Assembly: GCA_963728965.1 (NCBI GenBank)
Contig: CAVSMH010000005.1
Coordinates: 1-64,000 of the forward strand
Direction of reading: 5' to 3'
Length of the DNA: 64,000 nt
Source: DASQZT01 sp963728965
Lineage (GTDB): Bacteria; Acidobacteriota; Terriglobia; Bryobacterales; Bryobacteraceae
Shown here: positions 42,916 to 53,230 of the stretch, one piece after another
Numbering within the stretch: the first letter of the stretch is position 1
Layout: each line of letters opens with the position of its first letter
Translations under genes and position numbers: made by a program
The notes under the pieces: generated by a model
What the model was told of the DNA's origin: nothing
What the model saw: only the letters and a program-made list of their open reading frames with translations
Database searches by the model: none

Positions 42916-43229
42916 TTGCTATTGATGAGCCTGCGCACCCACGAGATCGGTGTGCGGATGGCGCTCGGCGCGAGTGCCGAGGTGCTGAAAAGCGTGATCC
43001 GGCAGGGGGCATGGCTGGCGTTCGCCGGTTCTGCCCTGGGAATGGCAGCCTCGCTGGCCGCGACGCGTGCGCTGGCGGCAGCGGCTTGCTATTCCGCGTG
43101 AACCCCGCCGACCCGTTCACGCTGGGATTGGTGCCGCCGGTAGTGATTGTAGTGGCTCTGGCCGCCTGCTGGTTGCCGGCCCGCCGAGCCACCCGCATCG
43201 ACCCCATGGAGGCGCTGCGCTACGAATGA
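42916..43229 (+). pseudogene. ADOP/FtsX permease C-terminal relic with frameshift
   Basis: LRTHEIGVRMALGASAEVL, the cytoplasmic loop typical of ADOP and MacB permeases, starts near 42916. The frame ends at a TGA at 43099-43101, but shifting one base near 43085 continues into LLFRVNPADPFTLGL and LPARRATRIDPMEALRYE, the exact family C-terminus. No part of the preceding 600 or more residues is present. Followed by about 290 bp without coding features up to 43521. Confidence 0.8.
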
Positions 43230-43521
43230 GCCCTGATGATCGACTTGCGCCGATCTTCCGCCGTTTGGGCCACCCCTTCAGACGACATGCCGGTGCGGTA
43301 GGTGATCCGCCGGCCGGGCCCTCTGCCGAACGGTCTTAGGCGTGCATGTGTGCGATCGCACTGCGGGCGTCCCGGTTGCCCGTATGCCACGCCACCAGGA
43401 TCGACTGCAGAAGCCGTAAGATACGAGTGACCTGGATCCCCCTCTCCACTCCGGCCGTGATATAGTGATTTCGATTTCGCCAATTTACATGCTGTGACAA
43501 CTCACGAAAGGAAGGTGTCTG

Positions 43522-44166
43522 GTGAGTTCAAGAAAAGAACCCGGCCTCCCGGCTCGTCCGAAATCCGGTTTCTCCCGCCGCAATTTCCTGGAGGGAATGG
43601 GTATCGGCGGAGGCGCGCTGGGAACGGGACTCCTGGAGCAAGAGGCGGCTGCCCAGGCGCCCGCCAAGGTGGTGGGGCCGGGGGCGGTGCCAATTACGCT
43701 GAACATCAACGGCAAGCCCGTCAACTTGAGAGTAGAACCGCGCGTCACATTGGTCGACGCTTTGCGCAATCATCTGGATATCACCGGCGCGAAACGTGTG
43801 TGCGACCGGGGCACCTGCGGCGCCTGCACCGTGATCCTGGGCGGCAAGACCGTCTATGGCTGCACGGTCCTGGCGATCGATGCACAGGGAAAGAACATCG
43901 AAACCATCGAAGGTCTTGCGACCGGCAACAATCTGCATCCCGTATCGCAGGCGTTCTGGGACAACGACGCCCAGCAATGCGGCTACTGCACCCCGGGATT
44001 CGTCATGGCGTGCAAAGGCTTCCTCGATGAGCATTCCAACCCCACCGAGGAGGATGTGAAGCACGGGCTGGGCGGCAATCTCTGCCGCTGCGGAACCTAC
44101 ATGGGCGTCCGCAAGGCCGCGCTACAGGCCGCCAAGCAGATGAAGGGAGGAGCGCGAAATGGCTAA
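43522..44166 (+). CDS. periplasmic aldehyde oxidoreductase, [2Fe-2S] subunit (PaoA-like)
   Basis: 214 aa. Twin-arginine signal FSRRNFLEGMGIGGG near residue 18, then a plant-type [2Fe-2S] ferredoxin domain (CDRGTCGACTV plus a later Cys) and the four-helix [2Fe-2S] domain (QQCGYCTPGF and GNLCRCGTY). This is the small subunit of xanthine-oxidase family enzymes; the Tat signal on this subunit alone carries the folded trimer to the periplasm, as in E. coli PaoABC. GTG 43522 has AAGGAAGG 7 bp upstream. Overlaps the large-subunit gene by 8 bp. Confidence 0.93.
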   Translation: MSSRKEPGLPARPKSGFSRRNFLEGMGIGGGALGTGLLEQEAAAQAPAKVVGPGAVPITLNINGKPVNLRVEPRVTLVDALRNHLDITGAKRVCDRGTCGACTVILGGKTVYGCTVLAIDAQGKNIETIEGLATGNNLHPVSQAFWDNDAQQCGYCTPGFVMACKGFLDEHSNPTEEDVKHGLGGNLCRCGTYMGVRKAALQAAKQMKGGARNG

Positions 44167-46310
44167 CACCCCCGACTATAGCTGGCCGCCGATGGACAAG
44201 CGGAAGGTAATGGGCCAGCGCCTCAAGCGCCTGGATGGTCCGGCGAAGGCCTCCGGCCGCGCCCGCTACTCTTCGGACCACAACCTCAAAGGTATGCTGT
44301 TTGCCGCCTATCAGACCTCCCCGCACGCCCACGCCCGAGTCACCGCCGTGGATACCAGCGCGGCGGAGAAGTTGCCCGGCGTCAAGGCGGTCCATGTGAT
44401 GGCGCCGGCGGGAACCGAGATCAACTGGGCCGGCTATGAGGTGGCCGCGGTCGCCGCCACCAGCGAAGAACTCGCCCGCGACGCAGCGGGCCGGATCAAA
44501 GTCGATTACGAGGTGCTGCCGCACTTCGTCCGGGAAGACGATCTCAGCAAAGCCGGCAGCCACTCCAAGCAGGGCGGGGAGGGAGTTACGGGCGATCCGG
44601 ACAAGGCGTTCCAGGAAGCCGATGCGACCTCGGAAGGAGAGTACGGCATCCCCGTGGTTACCCACTGCTGCCTCGAGCCGCACGGCAACGTCATTCAGTG
44701 GCAGGGCGACAGCGCCAATGTGTTTCCTTCCACACAGAACATTGCCGACTATGCCAACAGCCTCGGCACAAATCTTAAAATTCCCGCCACCAACGTCAAG
44801 GTGGAAATGCAGTACATCGGCGGCGGGTTCGGGAGCAAGTTCTCGCCCGATGCCTGGGCACTGGTAGGGGCCGAGCTTTCCAAGAAAGCTGGGGGGGCGC
44901 CGGTAAAGGTATACCTGGACCGGGCCACCGAACAGGAGATTGCGGGCAACCGGCCGTCCGCCTTCGCCAAGATCAAGATCGCCGGCAAGAAGGACGGGAC
45001 CATCACCGGCTGGCAGTCCGCCTCGTGGGGCACCGGCGGGATTCAGGCCGTCAACGGTCCGGCGCAACCCTATATCCTGACCAACATTCCGAACATCCGC
45101 AAAGTCCACACCGGGGTCATGACGAACACCGGCTCGCAAAGGGCGTGGCGTGCGCCGGGCAACCAGCAGGCCTCTTTCCTCACCTGCTGCGCCATTGACG
45201 ACTTCGCGGCCAAAGTCGGCATGGACCCGCTGGAGGTGTTCAAGATCAACGCCCAGTACGCACCCCAGGCGCGCGTCGAAACTTACCGTTATCAACTGGA
45301 TAAGGCTGCGGAGCTCGCCGAATGGAAGAAGCTCTGGAAGCCCCGCGGGCAGAACGGTTCGGGCACGGTGAAACGCGGCCTTGGCATCGGCATCGGTGCC
45401 TGGGGAGGCATGGGCCATCCCAGCCAATGCCGCACCACCATCCACCCGGATGGCTCGGTCTCTGGTGGAGATCGGTACGCAGGACCTGGGAACGGGCACG
45501 CGAACCGTCATCACGCAAGTGGCGGCGGAGACGTTGGGACTGCCGGCGAGCCAGGTGAAACTGGCCATCGGAAACAACTCGCTGCCGCGCGACGGCGCAT
45601 CCGGCGGATCGACGACGGTGGGCGGTGTCTCCACGTCGACGCGCAAGTCGAGCATGAATGCCTTGATGAAACTGTTTGAGGCATGCGCTCCGGCGCTGAG
45701 CGCCCAACCGGATCAATTGGAAGCCGTGGACACCCACATTCGGGTGAAGGACAATCCCAACAAGAGCCTGACATGGAAAGCGGCATGCCAGAAGCTCGGC
45801 ACCAACGCCATTTCCGAAATGGGTATTTTCACCGGGCGAGACGGCGGCAACCTGCTGACTCAGGGTTCAGCCGGGGCGCAGATTGCCGATGTTTCGGTGG
45901 ATACCGAAACGGGCATCGTGAAGGTGAACCGCTACGTCGCCGTGCAGGACTGCGGCCTGGTGATCAACCCGCGTCTGGCGGAGAGCCAGGTAATGGGCGC
46001 CATCATCATGGGCATCAGCACGGCGCTTTGCGAAGAGCGCGTCATGGACGAACAAACTGGCCGCATGCTGAACCCCGATATGGAGTTTTACAAACTGGCC
46101 GGCATCGGTGACATCGGCAATATCGTGGTGCACATGGATATCCGGCCGGAAATGGACAGCCGCGGCGTAATCGGCTTGGGCGAGCCGCCGGCCATTCCCA
46201 TCTGTGCCGCGATGGCAAATGCCGTGAGCAATGCGATCGGCGTACGCGTTTCGAGGGTTCCGCTGACCGCCGACCGCGTGCTCGCCGCGATCGAAAGGAG
46301 GAACGCATAA
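44159..46310 (+). pseudogene. aldehyde oxidoreductase molybdenum subunit (PaoC-like), one frameshift
   Basis: Together the two frames give about 717 aa of a xanthine-dehydrogenase-family Mo subunit: QYIGGGFGSKFSPDAW, RAWRAPGNQQASFL and, after the shift, SGGSTTVGGVSTSTR and the catalytic Glu in GLGEPPAIPICAA. One extra base at about 45461 (within GTCTCTGGTG) breaks the frame between HPDGSV and LVEIGTQDLG; removing it restores a perfect protein. A stop at 45677-45679 otherwise truncates the product before the active site. Everything else is intact and the flanking subunits are undamaged, so a sequencing error or a very recent mutation is likely. It oxidises aldehydes to acids. Confidence 0.85.
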
Positions 46311-47284
46311 TGCAATCCTTCGAATACGCCAATCCCACCACCGTCGCCGAAGCGGCAGCCCTGTTGGGCACGCGCTGGGGTCAGGCCGACGTGCTGGCCG
46401 GCGGCACAGACCTCGTCAGCCTCATGAAGGAAGGCCTTCTCAAGCCCCGGCGGGTAGTGAACATCAAAAACATCAAAGAGCTGGAAGGCGTCCAGAAGAC
46501 CTCCGAGGGGCTGAGAATCGGCGCCCTGGTCACGATGGATGAGCTGGCAAAGAATGCCGAAGTGCACGCCGGCTTCAAGTCGCTGGCGGATGCCGCCGCC
46601 GGCATAACCAGCCCGCAAATCCGCCACATGGGAACGGCGGGCGGCGACCTGTGCCAGCGTCCCCGCTGCTGGTATTACCGGCAGGGGTTCGGGCTGCTGG
46701 CCATGAAGGACGGCAAATCGCTGGTGCCGGACGGCGAGAACAAGTATCATTCCATTTTCGGCGAGGGTCCGGCGTACTTCGTGAGCGCGTCGAGTCTGGG
46801 TCCGGCGCTGGTGGCCCTGGGCGCGAAAGTCAAGCTGGTTTCGGCGAAGGGCACGCGCGAAGTGCCTGCGGCGAAGTTCTTCATCGTGCCTAAGGACGAG
46901 AACTCGCGGGAAATCGCGCTGCAGCCAAACGAGATTCTGACTGAAATCGTGGTCCCGGCAGCGGCCGTCAAGACCTCGACCTACGAAATCAGGCAGAAGG
47001 AGGCGCTCGACTGGCCGCTGGTCGCGGCGGCGGTCGCGCTGACCATGAACGGTAATATGGTAACGAGCGCGAAAGTAGTGCTCGGGCACGTCGCTCCCAT
47101 TCCCTGGGACTCGGCGCCCGCAGCAGCGGCGCTCAAAGGCAAGACCCTATCGGCGGCGACCGCCGAGGCGGCCGGAAAAGCGGCTGTCGCAACGGCCAGG
47201 CCGCTCTCCCAGAACGCATACAAGGTGACGCTCGCCAAGGTTGCGGTGAAGCGCGCGTTGCTGGATGCGGTGAAGAAGGCGTAA
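46310..47284 (+). CDS. aldehyde oxidoreductase FAD subunit (PaoB-like)
   Basis: 324 aa. FAD-binding motifs LAGGTDLVSLMKEG and GTAGGDLCQRPRC, the latter with the Cys pair and following WYYR that in PaoB-type subunits hold an additional [4Fe-4S] cluster; the CO-dehydrogenase flavoprotein C-terminal domain follows. The subunit passes electrons from the Mo subunit to an acceptor. AAAGGAGG 7 bp before ATG and a TAATG junction with the Mo-subunit gene show translational coupling. Order here is Fe-S, Mo, FAD, unlike Fe-S, FAD, Mo in E. coli. Confidence 0.92.
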   Translation: MQSFEYANPTTVAEAAALLGTRWGQADVLAGGTDLVSLMKEGLLKPRRVVNIKNIKELEGVQKTSEGLRIGALVTMDELAKNAEVHAGFKSLADAAAGITSPQIRHMGTAGGDLCQRPRCWYYRQGFGLLAMKDGKSLVPDGENKYHSIFGEGPAYFVSASSLGPALVALGAKVKLVSAKGTREVPAAKFFIVPKDENSREIALQPNEILTEIVVPAAAVKTSTYEIRQKEALDWPLVAAAVALTMNGNMVTSAKVVLGHVAPIPWDSAPAAAALKGKTLSAATAEAAGKAAVATARPLSQNAYKVTLAKVAVKRALLDAVKKA

Positions 47285-47286
47285 CC

Positions 47287-47502
47287 ATGCCAAACTCCGG
47301 AAGCAAGAAGATCAGCATGAACCGGTGCGCCTATCTGCGCTGGAAAGGGCTGTACATTCAGGCTGAGCTGGAGCCCGAAAACGATTACAGCACCGACAGT
47401 GCGATGTGGTGCCATCACACGTATAAGTGCGTAGGGCCGGATGGGAAGGTAGTCGACGAGTTCGAATGCAGCCCCGCCCGCGACTGCTACGTGCAGTTGT
47501 AG
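47287..47502 (+). CDS. conserved-looking small protein, 71 aa
   Basis: It starts 2 bp after the FAD-subunit stop, so it is probably in the same transcript. The sequence MNRCAYLRWKGLYIQAELEP, then WCHHTYKCVGPDGKVVDEFE and a Cys near the C-terminus suggests a small folded domain with Cys and His residues that could bind metal. I do not recognise the family. A link to cofactor handling for the Mo enzyme is possible only because of location. Confidence 0.6.
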   Translation: MPNSGSKKISMNRCAYLRWKGLYIQAELEPENDYSTDSAMWCHHTYKCVGPDGKVVDEFECSPARDCYVQL

Positions 47503-47617
47503 CATCGCCTCCACGAGGCCTCGTCACACGAGGGGCTTCCGTCGGTTCCTTGAAGACGAAGGGCGGGCTTTTCGCCGAGCAAGCGACTCGTTTGACGGGG
47601 GTGCCAGCGTAAGGCAC

Positions 47618-47630
47618 TACAATTAACCTT
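47618..47630 (+). promoter_or_regulatory. -10 element TACAAT placed for a leaderless transcript
   Basis: TACAAT at 47618-47623 followed by 7 bases and ATG 47631. TTGACG lies at 47592-47597, 20 bp upstream of the hexamer, longer than the usual 17-bp spacer. Confidence 0.55.
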
Positions 47631-49370
47631 ATGGTAACCCCCGCCACCACCGCACTTGAGGCGCTGCCCGTGTGGGCTCGCGAACTCTCGGAAAAATACT
47701 ACTCGGGCGTCACGGCCATGTTTGTGCTTCATGGCAACGTGCGCGATACGGTTGCCTGGCGGAGGCCCGAGGGCATCGAGTTCGTTCCGCTGCAACGCTA
47801 CCTCCGCGATGCCCTGTTCGGCTCGCGCGACCTGGTGTTGTTCTACGACCGCGGCGGCGGGCTGAGTTTCGGGCGGCCCGATATGAAGGCCGATTTCGAG
47901 CGCGCTCTGGCGGGTTACGACAGCTTTCATGGCACGAACTTCTCCAACGGTCTCCCCCGCAATCCGGACGGCGTGCTGAACCTCCTCGACAACTATATGC
48001 GGCTGCGGCTCGTGGACAAGAAGAAGATCGCGCTGGTCGTCGATTTCGCCGAAACCATTGCGCCCGCGGGCGACAGCTCGGGAATGGCGGCGGAGGATCG
48101 CAATTCCCTGGTCATCCTGAAACGGTGGGCGCAGAATCCGGTCTTCCTCCAGGCGGATGTGATCTTTTGCCTGATCGCGGAAAATATGGTGGAGTTGAAC
48201 CTGGGGCTGTTGCAGAACCCAGGCGTGGCCAGCATCGAAATCGGCTTGCCCACGGAATCCGAGCGGCTCGAGTATATCGGCACGCAGGTCGCATCGCGGC
48301 CGCTGCCCGCAGGGTCGGATGTTACCCACGAGACCCTCGCCACGTTGACGGCCGGGCTCAAGCGGGTGCAGTTGCAAGGGCTGATTTCCGATGCGGCGCA
48401 GAACGGGCGTCCGCTCACCATGAAATCGCTGGTGAAGCGGAAAAAAGACCTCATCGAAGCCGAATCGGGAGGGCTGCTGGAGTTCGTGCAGAGCCGCTAC
48501 GATCTTTCGATGGTGGCGGGCAACGAGGCCGCCAAGAAGAAACTGTACGATGCCGCGCGGGCTCTCCGTGCCGGGAGGACGGATGTGGTTCCGATGGGGT
48601 ACGTCATCTGCGGGCCTGTCGGCACCGGCAAAACGTTTCTCACCACCTGCTTCGCGGGCGAGATTGGCATCCCGACGGTGACCCTCAAGAATTTTCGCAG
48701 TATGTGGCAGGGCGTGACGGAAGGAAACCTGGAGCGCATTTTGAACCTGCTGAAGGCCATGAGCCCCATCGCCGTGATCGTGGACGAGGCCGATGCCCAA
48801 TTGGGGAACCGCTCAGCCTCCGGGGATAGCGGCGTTTCGAACCGCGTGTTCGCGCAGATCGCGCAGTTCATGGGAAACACCGAGATGCGCGGCAAGGTGC
48901 TCTGGTTCCTGCTGACCTGCCGGCCCGACCTGCTGCCGGTGGATCTCAAGCGCCAGGGCCGCGCCGAGGAGCATATCGCGCTGTTCTATCCGCGTACCGA
49001 CGAAGAGCGGCTGGCGATGCTGCGCGCCATGGAGAGGAAGAGCGGCATGCAGATTGCCTCTCCCGAAGCGGAGCAGGTCTTCCTGAAGCACGCGACGGGA
49101 CTTTCGGGAGCGGATATCGAAGCCGTGCTGATCCGCGCCCGCATGAAGAGCGCGCTAGAGAACGATGCCGCGCTCGACGAGGACGACCTCAAGAGCGCCC
49201 TCGAGGACTTCATTCCGCCGTCTTACCCCACTGAAATCGAACTGCAAAACCTGGTGGCCGTGATGGAATGCACCAGCAAGAGCCTGCTGCCCGAAGAGTA
49301 CCGGCGGATGGATCGCGCGGAGATCGTTCGGCGGGTGAACGATCTCTCCCTGTATACGCGCTGCTCGTGA
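47631..49370 (+). CDS. AAA+ ATPase, 579 aa
   Basis: The N-terminal 280 residues form an unfamiliar domain (VTAMFVLHGNVRDTVAW and a P-loop-like VDKKKIALVVDFAET region). An AAA+ module follows: Walker A GPVGTGKT at 328-335, Walker B VIVDEAD with Asp385-Glu386, sensor-like LLTCRPDLLPVDLKRQGRAE and a C-terminal lid with LSGADIEAVLIRARM. The pattern resembles FtsH/CDC48-type AAA modules without a protease. Cytoplasmic; function unknown, possibly a chaperone or remodelling factor. A neighbouring substrate is not obvious, though it lies downstream of the Mo-enzyme genes. Confidence 0.8.
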   Translation: MVTPATTALEALPVWARELSEKYYSGVTAMFVLHGNVRDTVAWRRPEGIEFVPLQRYLRDALFGSRDLVLFYDRGGGLSFGRPDMKADFERALAGYDSFHGTNFSNGLPRNPDGVLNLLDNYMRLRLVDKKKIALVVDFAETIAPAGDSSGMAAEDRNSLVILKRWAQNPVFLQADVIFCLIAENMVELNLGLLQNPGVASIEIGLPTESERLEYIGTQVASRPLPAGSDVTHETLATLTAGLKRVQLQGLISDAAQNGRPLTMKSLVKRKKDLIEAESGGLLEFVQSRYDLSMVAGNEAAKKKLYDAARALRAGRTDVVPMGYVICGPVGTGKTFLTTCFAGEIGIPTVTLKNFRSMWQGVTEGNLERILNLLKAMSPIAVIVDEADAQLGNRSASGDSGVSNRVFAQIAQFMGNTEMRGKVLWFLLTCRPDLLPVDLKRQGRAEEHIALFYPRTDEERLAMLRAMERKSGMQIASPEAEQVFLKHATGLSGADIEAVLIRARMKSALENDAALDEDDLKSALEDFIPPSYPTEIELQNLVAVMECTSKSLLPEEYRRMDRAEIVRRVNDLSLYTRCS

Positions 49371-49604
49371 GTGTGGTTCCGCGTGCCCCGCGGGCGCATC
49401 TGCCGCCGGCCATTGGTGAGTCATATGCGGGTAATACCGCGAGGCACTCCAATGCGAGAATCAACGACTGTTCATGACACGGGACCGCGCTCCGTTCCCG
49501 GAAACGGAGGCCCTCAGCCTGGCGAATCCAGAGGTGTGGAAACGCGCAAGACGGCGGGAATCATCCTGGTTGTATTCCCCACCGTTATTTAGAGGGAGGT
49601 CTAA
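49371..49604. other. leader region of the TonB receptor gene
   Basis: 234 bp without ORF. CTCCGTT at 49490-49496 and AACGGAG at 49503-49509 can form a 7-bp hairpin with a 6-base loop, without a T tract. GAGGGAGG at 49589-49596 is a strong ribosome binding site for ATG 49605. A long untranslated leader with a possible regulatory hairpin is plausible. Confidence 0.4.
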
Positions 49605-52600
49605 ATGAGAACTAAAGTACTCCTTGCCGTGCTGGCTTTGTTGGGCTCGCTACCCATTGCGGCCCAGGAAGTCAGTGCGGGAATCACGGGCCGTGTAAGC
49701 GACGCCTCGAGCGGCGCCATCGCGGGAGCTGGCGTTGTGGCGAAAGATCTCGATCGCGGGACGGAATGGAATACCAGTACCAATGAAGATGGTATCTATG
49801 CGTTCCCGCGAATTCCCGTTGGCCGATACGAAGTGAGAGTCGAAGCCAAAGGATTCAAGACGTACGTCAATTCCGAAGTGGCTTTACAAGTGAATCAACG
49901 CGCCCGCCTGGATGTGACCATGCAGGTAGGCGCCATCACTGAAAGTGTTTCGGTGGTCGGCGAGGCGCCGGTGTTACAGACGGAGACGACACAAGTGGGA
50001 TCGGTCGTCACTACGCACATTATCGAAAACACACCTTTGATCACCCGCAACCCGGTGGCATTGACGCTCCTTACGGCGGGTGTCACTACCCCCGATCCTG
50101 CCAGCTTCAACAACGGCATGCGCTCGACCGGCGGCGGCCGGCCGTATGTAAACGGCAACCGTGAGGAGTCCAACAACTTCCTGCTGGACGGAGTGGATAA
50201 CAACTTCACTTCCGATAACCTGGTCTCTTACCAGCCGAACCCGGATGCGATCGAGGAGTTCAAACTTATCACCAACAACGCCTCGGCGGAATTCGGCAAT
50301 TACCAGGGCGGCATTATTAACGCGGTGATCAAGTCCGGAACCAACCAGTTCCACGGCGACGTGTTCGGAGTACTTTCGCAACGACAAGCTGAACGCGGAT
50401 AACTGGGGCCGCAACTGGCAGGGGCTGTCGCGTTCTCCGCTCCGCTGGAACCAGTTTGGCGGCACGGTGGGCGGCCCGATTTTCAAAGATCGGCTGTTTT
50501 TCTTTGCCGATTACCAGGGGCTTCGCCAAGCTACTCCCCCGCAGGCCAGCACCACCACGGTGATGCCGCTGGCGTGGCGCAACGGCGATTTTTCCTCGCT
50601 GCTCAATCCGGCACTCACCGGCGGGAAGACGCTTCAACTCTACAATCCCGACGCCCTTGATCCGGCTACGGGGTTGCGCGCGCCGTTCCCGAACAATGTC
50701 ATACCCACCAGCCTGCTGAGTCTCGCGGCGTTGAACGACCAATCGCTCTATCCGGCGCCGCAGACGAGCAGTTTCACCACGCCTAACTATACGTATTCGA
50801 GCGCGAGCTATATCCGCTCGGACCAGGGCGATATCAAGCTCGCTGGCAGCCCGAAGACAAGGATTACTTCACCGGCCGGTACTCGAAGGGGCGGCAGGAC
50901 GCGCCGGGCGTCAATACCTTTCCGCTGTTCTACAACAGCTTCAACACCTCGCCCTTCCAGAACGGCGTGATCAACTGGACGCGGACGTTCAGCCCGCGCA
51001 TGGTGAACGAATTCCGCGCCGGCGTGAACAACGTGATGCTCGACAACGGAGGCGCGGACAAAGGTTTGGGAGATATCGCGCAGAGCGTGGGGATTCAGAA
51101 CGCGGGGACGGGGTTGCTGTCCCTGCAAGGCTTCGCCTACGCCGGCGGCCTGGGCAATGCCAACATTGGCGTGCAGCAGCTTTTTGCCAATACCACCTTT
51201 CATTTCGCCGATAATCTGACCATCGTGCGCGGCCGGCACATGATGAAGATGGGCGGCCAGCTGCTGCGGCAATGGATCAACGTGTTCTACGCCGGAAACA
51301 ACGGCCGCACCGGATTTATAGATTTCAACGGGCGGTTCACGGCGCAGAACGCGGCCAGCCCCGGAGGAACGCAGATCGGCGAGGCCGACTTCCTGCTGGG
51401 ACTGCCCGACCAGTTGGGGCGGGGTTTGCAGACCGGCACCTGGGGACAGCGGTCAATCATTTACGGGTTGTATTTCCAGGACGATTGGCGGGTCAACAAC
51501 AATCTGACCTTGAACCTGGGGCTGCGCTGGGAATACCACACGCCTTGGGTAGAGGTGAAAGATCGCCAGTCGAATTTCAATGAGTTCACGGGCGCTCTGT
51601 ACCTGGCCGGACAAAACTGTCCCTATGACAACTGCCGGGCGCTGTACAACAACTTCAAAACGGACTTTCAACCACGCGTCGGGTTCGCCTACACGCCAGA
51701 CATTTTGAACCGCAAGCTGGTGGTACGCGGCGCCTACACCATCTCTTCGTACCTGGAGGGCACCGTCACAAACTTGCGGCTACCGCTCAATCCACCGTTC
51801 AACTCGGAATTCCAGACCTACTACAACACCCCCGAGTTTACGACGCCGGGTAGCACTCTGGACCAGGGGCTCTCGGCGTTGAACCCGAAGAATCCCTTCG
51901 TGGGGGCGACGCTGCGGGTGTGGGACCCATTCGTGCGCCCATCGCGCGCCCAGCAGTGGAACTTCTCGGCGGAGTACGAGTTTCCTCACAATAACGTGCT
52001 GACGGTGGGGTATGTCGGACAGCACGGAACGCAGCTCATGGTGCCCATGCCCTACCTGCAAGACGAGCTCATCAACGGGCAGGTGGTGCAAGGGCCGTTC
52101 CTCTCCGGCGATCCCACCCTGCGCAGTGAGATCAGTCAGGTCTCCGGGACGGCATCGTTGGGTAACCAGCAGTATCACGCGCTTCAGGTGACCGTGCACA
52201 AGCGCTTCGGCATGGGCCTCGAGTACCAGGTGGCGTTCACTTACTCGCACGGGATGTCCGATGCGATCGGCTACTACGGGCAGGGCGGCCAGGCGGGCAG
52301 CCAGTCGGCATACTGGCAGAACCTGTATGACCAGCGGGCCGAATGGGGGCCGACGTATTTCGACGCGAAGTACAATATCGTACCCTCGTTCGTCTACGAG
52401 TTGCCGTTCGGACGGGGACGCAAGTTTGGCTCGAACTGGAACTGGGGCGTGGACGCGCTGCTGGGCGGCTGGCAGGTGGGCGGCATCTACACGGAGCACA
52501 CCGGATTCCCGCTCACCATCAGATGAGCGGCGATCCCTCCGGCACGCATGCGCGGAGTTTCCGTGCCAACGTGCTCGGGACGCCGCACGACCCGCACAAT

Positions 52601-52906
52601 ATCGGGCCGGGAGCGCTGTATCTGGATCCTTCCCCGTATGCGGCGCCCACGGCCCACACCTTCGGCAACGCCGGTGTGGGGATCGTGCGCGGGCCGGGTA
52701 TGAGCAGGCTGGATCTCTCGCTGGCCAAGCAATTCCACCTGACGGAGAGCCGGTATTTCGAGTTGCGCGGGGAGGCCTTCAACCTGATCAACTCGCCGAT
52801 CTTCCTCAGCCCGGCATCGCAGACCATCACGTCCCCGCTGTTCGGACAGGTCCGCGGTTCGGAAGGCGAACGCAACGTGCAGATCGTGGCGAAGTTCTAC
52901 TTTTAG
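49605..52906 (+). pseudogene. Oar-like TonB-dependent receptor, three frameshifts
   Basis: Correcting three single-base errors yields about 1100 aa: signal peptide (LLAVLALLGSLPIAAQ), carboxypeptidase-like domain (GRVSDASSGAIAGAGVVAKD), plug with GRPYVNGNREESNNFLLDGV, and a barrel ending IVAKFYF. Shifts: an extra base near 50367 (between GDVF and EYFRNDKL), a missing base at about 50842 (after GDIKL, before WQPEDKDYF), and a missing base near 52521 (between PLTI and MSGDPSGT). Without correction no piece makes a complete barrel. The sequence is otherwise well conserved, which points to recent lesions or assembly errors. Confidence 0.85.
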
Positions 52907-53019
52907 GGGCCAAAAAGGCGCTGGGACGAGTCCGTCTCGGCGCCGCAACCCGAGTTCTGCGCAGTACATTCGGAGTGTCACCAGATGGCTCATTTTGGCA
53001 TCCTCGATAGTGGAAACAG

Positions 53020-53199
53020 ATGCCTCTTTACGAATACCGTTGCCGCAAGTGCGGCAAGACCTTCGAGATGTTGCGCAGAATGTCGGACGCGGACCGGGAA
53101 CTGGAGTGCCCGGAGTGCCGTTCCGTTGAGGTGGAGCGGCAACTCTCGACGTTTGCGACCGGCGGGTGCGGTGCGCCCGGGTCAGGCCGATTCACGTGA
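53020..53199 (+). CDS. FmdB family zinc ribbon protein, 59 aa
   Basis: PLYEYRCRKCGKTFEMLRRM followed by CPECRSVEVERQL gives the two-CxxC zinc ribbon of the FmdB/CxxC_CxxC_SSSS family, originally named as regulators of formamidase but widespread and of unclear role. The tail GCGAPGSGRFT is a shortened form of the usual Ser/Gly-rich end. ATG 53020 is fixed by the family's invariant MP.YEY start. The gene is short and lies alone between the TonB receptor and a minus-strand cassette. Confidence 0.9.
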   Translation: MPLYEYRCRKCGKTFEMLRRMSDADRELECPECRSVEVERQLSTFATGGCGAPGSGRFT

Positions 53200-53230
53200 G
53201 CGCGATAGACGGCGGCCGGTCGGCTGCATG

